Of a stretch of 46,916 nucleotides of DNA, positions 18,767 through 27,394 are shown piece after piece (the first letter of the stretch is position 1; every line of letters begins with the position of its first letter). Under the pieces are notes generated by a model, which searched no databases, was not told the origin of the DNA, and was given only the letters and a program-made list of their open reading frames with translations. Source of the DNA: Vulcanimicrobiota bacterium (GTDB lineage: Bacteria > Vulcanimicrobiota > Vulcanimicrobiia > Vulcanimicrobiales > Vulcanimicrobiaceae); assembly GCA_003136355.1 (NCBI GenBank), contig PLED01000096.1, positions 1-46,916 on the forward strand, given 5' to 3'. A program made the translations under genes and the position numbers.

Positions 18767-18789
18767 TGCGAACCCTACTCAGGATGACA
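18745..18789. repeat. Hairpin repeat copy G
   Basis: TCCTTCGACTAC-GGGTTCGC-att-GCGAACCC-TACTCAGGATGACA. Confidence 0.92.
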
Positions 18790-18820
18790 TTGCCGGCGGC
18801 ATTCACCGTTACACCAAAGC

Positions 18821-19807
18821 CTAGCGGTTGACCGCCGCCATCGCGGCGTCCGGATAGCGGTTGCCGGCGGCGGCGCCTTGTGGAAAGATTTCCTCCAGTT
18901 GCTGCAGCTCGTCGCCTGAGAGCGAAACATCGAGCGCCTTGACGTTTTCTTCCAAATATTTGCGGCGCTTCGTGCCGGGAATCGGGACGATGTCGTCGCC
19001 TTGTGCTAGAAGCCACGCCAGCGCAATTTGCGACGGCGTAGCGTTTTTGGCTTTGGCGATTTTCTTGACTTCGTCGACGAGCTCGAGATTGCGTGCGAAA
19101 TTCTCGCCTTGAAAGCGCGGATGGTTGCGGCGCGTGTCATCCTCGGGCAAGTCTTCGGGCTTTTGAAAGTGTCCGCTCAAGAAGCCTCGGCCGAGCGGGC
19201 TGTACGGCACGAATCCGATCCCCAATTCGCGGCAGGCCGGCAACACTTCGCTTTCGGGATCGCGCGTCCAGAGCGAATATTCCGTTTGTACAGCCGTGAT
19301 TGGATGAATCTTGTGCGCGCGGCGAATCGTGGGCGCCGCGGCTTCGGATAATCCGACGAAACGGATCTTGCCGGCGCTGATGAGTTCGGACATCGCGCCG
19401 ACGGTTTCTTCAATCGGCGTATCCGCGTCGACGCGGTGCTGGTAGTAGAGATCGATGTGATCGAGCCGCAGATGCTTTAGCGAAATGTCGCACGCTTCTT
19501 TGACGTATTCGGGACGGCCGTTCACGCCTTTCCAACTGCCGTCGGCTCCGCGGACGTTGCCAAATTTCGTCGCCAAAAATACTTGATTTCGCCGATCGCG
19601 AATGGCGCGGCCGACGAGTTCCTCGTTTTTGCCTTGGCCGTAGACGTCGGCGGTGTCGAGAAAATTCACGCCGAGTTCGAGCGCGCGATGGATGGTCGCG
19701 ATCGATTCAGTATCGTCGCGGCCCGAGTAAAAATCGGACATGCCCATGCACCCGAGTCCGAGGGCGGAGACCTGTGGGCCGTTGCGGCCGAGCGTGCGGT
19801 GTTTCAT
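18821..19807 (-). CDS. Aldo/keto reductase
   Basis: [29 protein letters not shown]...[39 protein letters not shown]. Confidence 0.95.
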   Translation of the reverse strand: MKHRTLGRNGPQVSALGLGCMGMSDFYSGRDDTESIATIHRALELGVNFLDTADVYGQGKNEELVGRAIRDRRNQVFLATKFGNVRGADGSWKGVNGRPEYVKEACDISLKHLRLDHIDLYYQHRVDADTPIEETVGAMSELISAGKIRFVGLSEAAAPTIRRAHKIHPITAVQTEYSLWTRDPESEVLPACRELGIGFVPYSPLGRGFLSGHFQKPEDLPEDDTRRNHPRFQGENFARNLELVDEVKKIAKAKNATPSQIALAWLLAQGDDIVPIPGTKRRKYLEENVKALDVSLSGDELQQLEEIFPQGAAAGNRYPDAAMAAVNR

Positions 19808-19879
19808 ACCGGATGGCTTAGGGCGAAACTGGCCTGCCCCTTCGTGGCGGAAATCCACCTTTTTTGGTATCATTCAACC

Positions 19880-20125
19880 ATGGCGATCAACTTGAAGGAC
19901 CCTGAGACCGAGGCGCTCGCGCGCGAACTGGCTCGCCAAACCGGCGAGAGCCTTACCGCCGCAGTGGGTCAGGCGGTTCGCGAGCGGCTGGAACGGTTGC
20001 GTTTGCGTCGGAGCCGCCGGGCGGCGCTCGAGCGGGTACTCATAAGCGCGTGGGAGTTGCCGCGCATTGACCCGCGAACGCCGGACGAGATCATAGGCTA
20101 CGACGAGCACGGACTGCCCCGTTAA
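19880..20125 (+). CDS. vapB: VapB-type antitoxin (PSK/Rv0623-like)
   Basis: MAINLKDPETEALARELARQTGESLTAAVGQAVRERL, followed by a PIN gene 3 bp downstream. Confidence 0.88.
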   Translation: MAINLKDPETEALARELARQTGESLTAAVGQAVRERLERLRLRRSRRAALERVLISAWELPRIDPRTPDEIIGYDEHGLPR

Positions 20126-20128
20126 GGC

Positions 20129-20518
20129 ATGATCCTCGATACCTCGGCCGTGGTCGCGTTGTTGCTTAACGAACCCGAAGCGTCCGAATTTCTAACGCTC
20201 GTGCAAACGGCGGATTCAGTCGCAATTGGTGCACCGACACTCCTCGAATGCGAAATGGTGCTCGCAAAGATCTTGGGGGCAGAGGGGCTCGTGCGCGTCG
20301 ACGAGTTTCTTAGAGTCCTTGGCGTTGAGATTCTTCCGTTCGGCGAACGTGAATTGGCCGTGGCGCGGACGGCTTTTCGAAGTTACGGGAAAGGACGCGG
20401 GCGGGCCGGACTGAATTTCGGCGATTGTTTTAGCTATGCAGTAGCGATCACGCGCGACGAACCCTTACTTTTTAAAGGTAGAGATTTTTCGCAGACCGAC
20501 GTGCGAACAGCTTCATAA
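20129..20518 (+). CDS. vapC: VapC-type PIN-domain ribonuclease toxin
   Basis: MILDTSAVVALLLNEPEA, LNFGDCFSYAVA, LLFKGRDFSQTD. Confidence 0.93.
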   Translation: MILDTSAVVALLLNEPEASEFLTLVQTADSVAIGAPTLLECEMVLAKILGAEGLVRVDEFLRVLGVEILPFGERELAVARTAFRSYGKGRGRAGLNFGDCFSYAVAITRDEPLLFKGRDFSQTDVRTAS

Positions 20519-20521
20519 CGG

Positions 20522-20914
20522 CTACTTACAATGAGCTAAACGGTTCAGCTTTGCGGCAAGCGCGAATGCAGCAGCGTCTTCATCGCGGTTGAAGACCCAC
20601 GTGCGCGCGCCACTTTTCTGGGTGCTGAACATGACGACGTCGCCTTTCGAAACTTGATCGCGCCGCATTTTCAAGCCTTTGGCCTGGGTCGTCATTGTAT
20701 GGTTGGTACCGACGCCCGTGCAACCCAAATCTTGTAGCTGCACGACGGTGTCGTCGCGAGTTCCGCCCGCTTCTTGTTCTTCGATGAGCAGACCATTGCC
20801 GGTTAACACGAACATGACAACCGAGGAACCGTGGTGCAGCGAGCCCAGCGTGTCTTTCGCCGAAGCAGAGAGCGGAAGAAGCGCCAGGGCGCAGGCTAAC
20901 GGTATGTAGCGCAT
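20522..20914 (-). CDS. Secreted hypothetical protein
   Basis: 130 aa with signal peptide MRYIPLACALALLPLSASA. Confidence 0.65.
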   Translation of the reverse strand: MRYIPLACALALLPLSASAKDTLGSLHHGSSVVMFVLTGNGLLIEEQEAGGTRDDTVVQLQDLGCTGVGTNHTMTTQAKGLKMRRDQVSKGDVVMFSTQKSGARTWVFNRDEDAAAFALAAKLNRLAHCK

Positions 20915-21005
20915 GGATACCTTTTTGCCAAGGATCGGCGCAAATAACCTCCGGCGTTAACGATTCGGCCATTGTACGGCAACGCGCCCTGATTATTCTC
21001 CAAGC

Positions 21006-21210
21006 GTGCCCAAAAAATCGGGAAATCGAGGTCGCGCTGCGGCTGCACGGATTTGTCTTTAAGGTGCAGGTGGGAAGCCACAAGCATTTCGAGCATCCGG
21101 TGTTGGGGATTAAAGTAACGATAGTGGGCGATCCGGGCGACGAAATGCGCACAGGAACGCTTCACCGATTGCTGAAAATCGCGGGCATTCCGAGAAGGCC
21201 GAGTTGGTAA
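21006..21210 (+). pseudogene. hicA: HicA-family toxin with apparent frameshift at an A6 tract just after its GTG start
   Basis: Frame reads ..KNREIEVALRLHGFVFKVQVGSHKHFEHPVLGIKVTIVGDPGDEMRTGTLHRLLKIAGI; no start codon in this frame, GTG CCC AAA AAa T is one base out. Confidence 0.75.
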
Positions 21211-21211
21211 T

Positions 21212-21424
21212 ATGAATTATCTTGTGATTGTCGAGGGTTCGTCTAAGAAGGGCTTCAGCGCGTATTCGCCCGACATCAACGTATTCGCCACGGGCAAGAG
21301 CGAACGGCAGGTTCGTCTCCGCATGGCCGCTGGAATCAAAGGCCACATTCGCTGGCTTCGCAGTACGGGCGATCGAGTGCCTCGACCCAAGACGAAGGCC
21401 TATATTCAGCCGGTCGATCCGTAG
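21212..21424 (+). CDS. hicB: HicB-like antitoxin
   Basis: MNYLVIVEGSSKKGFSAYSPDINVFATGKSERQVRLRMAAGIKGHI; directly downstream of the HicA frame. Confidence 0.82.
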   Translation: MNYLVIVEGSSKKGFSAYSPDINVFATGKSERQVRLRMAAGIKGHIRWLRSTGDRVPRPKTKAYIQPVDP

Positions 21425-21432
21425 GCTTTTCG

Positions 21433-22209
21433 CTAAGCGATGACGGTCGCGTTGCCCGCTAACGCGCCCGCGAGCGCGCCGGGCTGGGCGGCGCAAATGT
21501 AGGCGCGCTTCACACCGGCGCCGACGGCTTCGATGGCAGCGAGAATTTTCGGCCTCATTCCGCTCGCGCAGCTTTCGGATGCCGCGAATGTTTGCGCTTC
21601 GGCTACGGTGAGCTCGGCAATCGCGGAAGAAGGGTCGGCGGGATTGCGCAGCACGCGCGCCACGTTGGTCAGCGTGATATAGGCTTCGGCGCGCAGTGCG
21701 CCGGCGATCGCGCCGGCGGCGGTGTCGGCATTCACGTTGTATGCGTGGGCGGAGTCTTCGGAAATGGCAACGGGCGCGACGACCGGCAAGAATCCGCCGT
21801 CGAGCAAGGCTTGAAGTGGCGCCGGATCGACCGCGGTAATTTCGCCGACAAAGCCAAGATCTTCACCCGACGGCGAAGTCGCGCGCCGGGCGCGAATCAG
21901 GCCGCCGTCTTCACCGCTAATGCCGACGGCCGGAATGCCGCGTTGCAGACACGCGCGCACGAGGCGCTTATTGGCCGTCGCGCAGAGCACGGCTTCGACG
22001 ATATCGAGCGCATCGGTTTCGGTGACTCGCAGGCCGTCGATGCGCCGGGACCCTACCCCCCGGCGCGCCAGCGCTTCGTCTATCTCCGGTCCGCCGCCGT
22101 GCACGAGGATGACGGCGTGCCCGGCGGCCCGGAGTTCGGCCAGCTCGGCCAGGAGCGATTGGTCCCCGCCGGCCATGGCGTTTCCGCCATATTTCACGAG
22201 AATTTTCAA
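21433..22209 (-). CDS. argB: Acetylglutamate kinase (TTG start)
   Basis: KILVKYGGNAMAGG, VILVHGGGPEIDEALARRG, AYNVNADTAAGAIA. Confidence 0.95.
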   Translation of the reverse strand: MKILVKYGGNAMAGGDQSLLAELAELRAAGHAVILVHGGGPEIDEALARRGVGSRRIDGLRVTETDALDIVEAVLCATANKRLVRACLQRGIPAVGISGEDGGLIRARRATSPSGEDLGFVGEITAVDPAPLQALLDGGFLPVVAPVAISEDSAHAYNVNADTAAGAIAGALRAEAYITLTNVARVLRNPADPSSAIAELTVAEAQTFAASESCASGMRPKILAAIEAVGAGVKRAYICAAQPGALAGALAGNATVIA

Positions 22210-22255
22210 GGGCTAGCTTGCAATTCTATGCACTATATGCATAAATATACAACAT
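22210..22255. promoter_or_regulatory. 46-bp divergent argB/argF promoter region with ArgR-box-like AT-rich partial palindrome
   Basis: TATGCACTATATGCATAAATATACAACATATG; argR lies in the same cluster. Confidence 0.5.
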
Positions 22256-23227
22256 ATGTACGTCCTCGCGCCAGCCCCCACCCTCTACGGACGGCATTTT
22301 CTCACGGTCGACGACTTTTCGGCCGACGAGTTAGGGGCGCTGCTGCGCCTGGCCGCTTATCTGAAGGGGCGGCGGACCGCGGAACAGTCCTCGGTACTCC
22401 CCGGAAAAACGCTGGCAATGCTCTTCGAAAAGCCCAGCCTGCGCACGCGCGTTTCCTTTGAAGTCGCGATGACGCAACTCGGCGGGCACGTCATTTTCGC
22501 CGACGGCCAAGAATTTTTGATCGGCACGCGCGAGTCGCCCGAAGACGCTGCGCGCGCGCTTTCACGTTACGCCGATGCGATCGTCATCCGCACGCATGCG
22601 CACGAACCGCTGCAGCGCTTTGCCGACGCGGCGACGGTGCCGGTCATCAACGGTCTGTCGGCGGCGGCGCATCCGTGCCAGGCGCTCGCGGATCTGCTGA
22701 CGATGCAAGAGCGTTTCGGTTCGCTGCAAGGCTTGACGATCGCGTTTGTGGGCGACGCAAAAAACAACGTCGCAGCGTCGCTGGCGGAAGCGGCGGTGAT
22801 GGCGGGTGCAACGATACACTTCGGTTCGCCGCCGTCGCATCGTCCGTCGGAACATTTCCTCGCCAAACTCAAAGCGATGGGAAAGACGACCGGCGGTGAC
22901 GCGCGGGCGTTCTGCAGCGCGGTGCGCGCGGTGCGGGGAGCCGATGTCATTTACACCGACACCTGGACTTCGATGGGCGAAGAGGCGTCGACCGAACGCA
23001 ATCGCGCAGTACTTTCGCCCTTCCGCGTAACCGATGATCTCTTCACGCACGCGGCGGGACACGCGATTTTCATGCATTGTCTGCCGGCGCATCGTGGCGA
23101 AGAGGTTACCGCGGCCGTTATTGACGGGCCGCGCAGCGTCGTTTTCGATCAAGCCGAGAACCGCATGCACGCGCAAAAATCTTTGCTCGTCGCACTCATG
23201 ACGACGCTCAAGGGTTTTCCGCTATGA
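22256..23227 (+). CDS. argF: Ornithine carbamoyltransferase
   Basis: FEKPSLRTRVSFEVAMTQLGG, HPCQALADLLTM, FMHCLPAHRGEEV. Confidence 0.97.
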   Translation: MYVLAPAPTLYGRHFLTVDDFSADELGALLRLAAYLKGRRTAEQSSVLPGKTLAMLFEKPSLRTRVSFEVAMTQLGGHVIFADGQEFLIGTRESPEDAARALSRYADAIVIRTHAHEPLQRFADAATVPVINGLSAAAHPCQALADLLTMQERFGSLQGLTIAFVGDAKNNVAASLAEAAVMAGATIHFGSPPSHRPSEHFLAKLKAMGKTTGGDARAFCSAVRAVRGADVIYTDTWTSMGEEASTERNRAVLSPFRVTDDLFTHAAGHAIFMHCLPAHRGEEVTAAVIDGPRSVVFDQAENRMHAQKSLLVALMTTLKGFPL

Positions 23228-23231
23228 ACGG

Positions 23232-23292
23232 CCCCTCGACTGGCGCACCTGCGGTGCGCTGCTCGGGGTCCTTCGACAAGCTCAGGATGACA
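23232..23292. repeat. Hairpin repeat copy H
   Basis: CCCCTCGACTG-GCGCACC-tgc-GGTGCGC-TGCTCGGGGTCCTTCGACAAGCTCAGGATGACA. Confidence 0.92.
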
Positions 23293-23297
23293 ATAAA

Positions 23298-23765
23298 GTG
23301 AAGGAACGCAGACAAAGAGCCATCCTAACGTTGGTGGCGACGCGGCCGATTCATTCGCAAGAAGAGTTGGCGGCGATGCTCGATTCGCAAGGATACGAAA
23401 CGACGCAAGCCACGATTTCGCGTGACATCAAAGAGCTCGGGCTGGCAAAAGTGCCGATAAAAAACGGCAACGGAAATGGTCATCAGTTTAAATACGTGTT
23501 GCCGAGTCCGCAACTTTCGTTCGCAAGCCGCCTGCATCGCGCCGTCACCGAGCTGGTGACGAGCATTCAAAGCAGCGTCAATTTGATCGTGCTGCGCACG
23601 CCGCCAGGCAGCGCCATGCTGGTGGCGACGGCGATCGACGAAGCGCAGTGGCCGGAGATCATCGGTTCGATTGCCGGCGACGACACGATCATGGTGATCG
23701 TCCGCGATCCCAAAGAAACGCCCATCATCGTCCAGCGCTTCATCGATCTGCGGGAGTCCACGTGA
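23298..23765 (+). CDS. argR: Arginine repressor
   Basis: ERRQRAILTLVATRPIHSQEELAAMLDSQGYETTQATISRDIKELGLAKV. Confidence 0.96.
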   Translation: MKERRQRAILTLVATRPIHSQEELAAMLDSQGYETTQATISRDIKELGLAKVPIKNGNGNGHQFKYVLPSPQLSFASRLHRAVTELVTSIQSSVNLIVLRTPPGSAMLVATAIDEAQWPEIIGSIAGDDTIMVIVRDPKETPIIVQRFIDLREST

Positions 23766-24988
23766 ACGACAAGACCATCGTTTTAGCATACTCGGGCGGA
23801 CTCGATACGTCGGTGCTGCTCAAGCGCTTTTTGCTGGAAGGCTATGACGTCATCGCGCTGACGGCCGACCTCGGCGAGAGCGACGCCATCGCGGGCGGCG
23901 GGGCGGCCGCGGCGTTACATGCGGTGAAGGCCAAGGCGCTCGCGCTCGGCGCGCGCGAGGCCGTGCTCGTGGATGCGAAGGAACGTTTCATCGAAGACTT
24001 TGCGTTCCAAGCGCTGCACGCCAATGCTTTATATGAAGGCGTCTATCCGTTGTCGGCCGCGCTCTCGCGGCCGCTCATCGCACATCTTTTGGTGGAAACG
24101 GCGCACGCTCAGGGTGCTGCTGTCGTCGCACACGGGTGCACGGGTAAGGGCAACGATCAGGTGCGGATTGAGTTGGGCGTTCGCGCGCTCGATCCGCAAC
24201 TGACGTGTCGTGCACCGCTGCGCGAACAGCCGCTCTCGCGGCCCGACGCGATTGCCTTTGCAAAAGAGCACGGTGTACCGATCTCGCATACGCAAGAGAA
24301 GCCATATTCCATCGACGCCAATCTGTGGGGCCGTTCGATCGAAGCCGGCGTGCTGGAAGATCCGTGGAATGCGCCGCCCGAAGACGCGTACGCGTGGACC
24401 GCTCCGCCGCAGTTGCGGCCGGCGCAAGCCGACGAGATCGTCATCGAATTCGAAGATGGCGTTCCGCGCTGGGATCGCGCGGACGGCTGGGAAATGGTCG
24501 CGCGCCTCAACGTGCTTTCCGGAAAGCACGGCATCGGGCGGATCGATCTGGTCGAAGATCGCGTGATCGGTTTGAAGTCGCGCGAAGTGTATGAGTGTCC
24601 GGCTTCCACGGTGCTGATTGCGGCGCACAAGGCGCTCGAGCGCGTCGTGCTGACGCGCGACGAGTTGCGTTTTAAAGCGCTCTGCGATCAGCGTTACTCC
24701 GAACTGATTTACGATGGCTTATGGATGTCGCCGCTGCGCGATGCGTTCGATGCCTTTAACGCTTCGTTCGCGGCGCGCATAGGCGGAAAAGTGCGCTTGA
24801 GTCTGTATCAAGGAGTCGCAACGGTTACCGGTGTTCAGTCGCCCTACGGGATCTATTCCGAAGCGCTCGCCACGTATGGAAAAGGCGACGCTTTCGATCA
24901 CAACGCAGCTGAGGGGTTCGTGAAACTTCATGGCTTACCGCTGGAATTGGTCGCACGAGTTACGACGCCTCACCCCGAGTTGGTATGA
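23762..24988 (+). CDS. argG: Argininosuccinate synthase
   Basis: KTIVLAYSGGLDTSVLLKRFLLEGYDVIALTADLGE; GTGA overlap with argR. Confidence 0.97.
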   Translation: MNDKTIVLAYSGGLDTSVLLKRFLLEGYDVIALTADLGESDAIAGGGAAAALHAVKAKALALGAREAVLVDAKERFIEDFAFQALHANALYEGVYPLSAALSRPLIAHLLVETAHAQGAAVVAHGCTGKGNDQVRIELGVRALDPQLTCRAPLREQPLSRPDAIAFAKEHGVPISHTQEKPYSIDANLWGRSIEAGVLEDPWNAPPEDAYAWTAPPQLRPAQADEIVIEFEDGVPRWDRADGWEMVARLNVLSGKHGIGRIDLVEDRVIGLKSREVYECPASTVLIAAHKALERVVLTRDELRFKALCDQRYSELIYDGLWMSPLRDAFDAFNASFAARIGGKVRLSLYQGVATVTGVQSPYGIYSEALATYGKGDAFDHNAAEGFVKLHGLPLELVARVTTPHPELV

Positions 24989-26382
24989 GCGCCAACCTCC
25001 AATGGGGAGGGCGCTTTCAGGCCGCGCCGGATCCGGCGCTGATCGCTTTCGGTTCGTCGCTTGCAGACGATCTCGTGCTCGCGCCGTTCGACGTGCAGTG
25101 TTCGCGCGCGCACGTGCAGGGGTTGCGCGGGGGCAAGATCCTTTTGCAGGCGCAGGCGGACGATCTCTTGACCGCGCTCGACCGCATCGCCGCAGAGATT
25201 GAGAGCGGCGAGTTTTCGGCGTTTGCGTGGAATTGCGGCGCCGAAGATATCCACGGCGCGATCGATGCGCGCGTACGCGAACTCACGCCCGCGGGCGAGC
25301 AGCTGCATACGGGACGCAGCCGGAACGATCAGGTCGCAACCACGCTGCTGCTTTATGCTGCCGAACGCGCGGAAAATGGTAAGGCGCTCGTTGCGCGCAT
25401 TATCGGGCGGCTGCTCGATTACGCCGAGAACGAACTCAAAGCCGAAACGTTAATCGCGGGCACGACGCATTGGCAGCCGGCACAACCGGTGCTGTTGGCC
25501 TTTTATCTCGGTGCCATTGCCGAAGCATTCAATCGCGACATGCACCGGTTTTCGGAGACGGCGAATAAGGCGATGGAGGCGTGTCCGCTCGGCTCGGGCG
25601 CTTTGGCGGGCTCGACGCTGCCGCTCGATCGCAAGGTCGCATGCGCGTCGCTGGGATTCCGCGAGCCGACACGCAACGCGCTCGATGCGATTGGGAATCG
25701 CGACGGGGCGCTGGACGTGGCGCACGCATTCGTGCGCGCCCTCGTAGACGCCGCACGCATGAGTGAGGAACTCGTCATTTGGTTTACGCCGGCATTTGGC
25801 TACGCGCGCCTGGGCGACACGGCCTCGACCGGATCGAGTTTGATGCCGCAGAAACGCAATCCCGATCCGTTCGAGCTCGTGCGCGCGACGGCGGCGGATC
25901 TTAGCGCGCGTTACGCGGGTGCGGTGTCGTCGATCGCGACGCTCGGATTTTCCTATCATCGCGATTTGCAAGTCACGAAGGCCATCATCATCGCGATTGT
26001 CGAGCGCGGTATGGCGGCGCTCGGCGCCTTCGAGAGCGCGCTTTCCCACGTGACGTTCGAGCGCGAGCGGATGAATGCGTTGGCCGATGCGAACTTCACG
26101 GTTGCAACGGACGTTGCGGATGCGCTCATCGCAAACGGCGTGTCCGCGCGGGAAGCACACGCGGCGGTCGGCGCGGCGGTGACGCGCGCCGAAGAAGAAG
26201 GTCGCGGGCTGGATTCGACGGACTTGGCCCGGATGGCCGAAGAAGCGCAGCTGTCAGGACTCGAGGCGCCGCTCACCGCGCAAGCGTCGGTGCGGGCGAA
26301 GAAGACGTTCGGTTCGACGCATCCCGAAGAAGTCGCGCGCGCGCTCGGAACGCTGCGCCGCGAACTGGAGGCCACATCGTGA
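24985..26382 (+). CDS. argH: Argininosuccinate lyase
   Basis: LHTGRSRNDQVATT, TGSSLMPQKRNPDPFELVR. Confidence 0.97.
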   Translation: MSANLQWGGRFQAAPDPALIAFGSSLADDLVLAPFDVQCSRAHVQGLRGGKILLQAQADDLLTALDRIAAEIESGEFSAFAWNCGAEDIHGAIDARVRELTPAGEQLHTGRSRNDQVATTLLLYAAERAENGKALVARIIGRLLDYAENELKAETLIAGTTHWQPAQPVLLAFYLGAIAEAFNRDMHRFSETANKAMEACPLGSGALAGSTLPLDRKVACASLGFREPTRNALDAIGNRDGALDVAHAFVRALVDAARMSEELVIWFTPAFGYARLGDTASTGSSLMPQKRNPDPFELVRATAADLSARYAGAVSSIATLGFSYHRDLQVTKAIIIAIVERGMAALGAFESALSHVTFERERMNALADANFTVATDVADALIANGVSAREAHAAVGAAVTRAEEEGRGLDSTDLARMAEEAQLSGLEAPLTAQASVRAKKTFGSTHPEEVARALGTLRRELEATS

Positions 26383-27392
26383 CGCGGGTGCACGTGTGGG
26401 GCGCGTCGGGATACGGCGCATCGGAAGCGATCGTGTCTTTATCCGCGCATCCGCTGGTCGAATTGGGATTGCTGGAAAGCGCGAGTCTCGGCGGCGAGCC
26501 CGTTGGTTTGCATTTTCCGCGGTTGCGTACGCTCGATCGCTTTTTCGATTTTCCAGGCGCGATCTTGAGCGCGATCGGGCCGGACGACGTTGTCATCATG
26601 GGCGGAGCGCATGGTTCCGCCAAAGAGGTCGCGCCGAAGTTTTTGGAAGCGGGCGCGCGCGTGATCGACCTCTCCGAAGATTTCCGGCTGGCGCCGACGC
26701 GGGCGGTCTACGGGTTTCCCGAGCGTTACAAGGCGCAGATTGCCGGCGCGCGGTTCGTTGCGAATCCGGGGTGTTATCCAACCGCGACGCTGCTTGCGGT
26801 GCTGCCGCTGGCTCCATTCGACGTTACGCAGATCATCGTTGACGCGAAGAGCGGCATCACGGGCGCGGGACGTAAGCCGTCGGTGCGCGCGCTCTATGCC
26901 GAAGTTGCCGGCGATATTCACGCGTATGGTTTGGAAGGGCACCGGCACGAGGCCGAGATCGTGCAAGAGTTAAGCGCGGCGGGAATCGATGCGCCGCTAC
27001 TTTTTACGCCGCACGTCGTTCCGCTCGCGCGCGGGATGCTCGCCGATGCGTACATCGTGATGCGCTCTGTGCCGGATGCGAGCGCGGTGCGCGCTGCGTA
27101 CGCGCGGTATTATGCGGGCAATCCTTTTGTGCGCTTACTCGACGCGGGTGTGTCGCCGAGCGTTGCCGCGGTCGCATACACCAACGATGCGGAGATCGCG
27201 GTATCGGTCCACGGTAACGTGGTGCGAGCGATCTGCGCGATCGACAACCTCGGCAAAGGGGCCGCGACACAAGCCGTGATGAACATGAATATCATGATGG
27301 GATTTCCGGAGCAGAGTGGGTTGGTTGCGCGCCCTCTCGCTACGCTCGAGGTCCTTCGACCGGGCGCGCCGACGGCGCGCCGCTCAGGATGA
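26379..27392 (+). CDS. argC: N-acetyl-gamma-glutamyl-phosphate reductase
   Basis: VWGASGYGASEAI, FVANPGCYPTATLLA, GITGAGRKPS. Confidence 0.95.
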   Translation: MTRVHVWGASGYGASEAIVSLSAHPLVELGLLESASLGGEPVGLHFPRLRTLDRFFDFPGAILSAIGPDDVVIMGGAHGSAKEVAPKFLEAGARVIDLSEDFRLAPTRAVYGFPERYKAQIAGARFVANPGCYPTATLLAVLPLAPFDVTQIIVDAKSGITGAGRKPSVRALYAEVAGDIHAYGLEGHRHEAEIVQELSAAGIDAPLLFTPHVVPLARGMLADAYIVMRSVPDASAVRAAYARYYAGNPFVRLLDAGVSPSVAAVAYTNDAEIAVSVHGNVVRAICAIDNLGKGAATQAVMNMNIMMGFPEQSGLVARPLATLEVLRPGAPTARRSG

Positions 27393-27394
27393 CA
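27332..27394. repeat. Hairpin repeat copy I, spans argC 3' end and argJ start
   Basis: CCCTCTCGCTACGCTCGAGGTCCTTCGACCG-GGCGCGCC-gac-GGCGCGCC-GCTCAGGATGACA. Confidence 0.92.

Noticed and set aside
20580-21152. 190-aa minus-strand ORF over the secreted protein and hicA
   Set aside because: Conflicts with a signal-peptide ORF in another frame and with the HicA frame; no recognisable motif.
27301-27394. Repeat I as an intrinsic terminator between argC and argJ
   Set aside because: Strong hairpin but no T-run, and argC-argJ overlap by ATGA, which argues for co-transcription.
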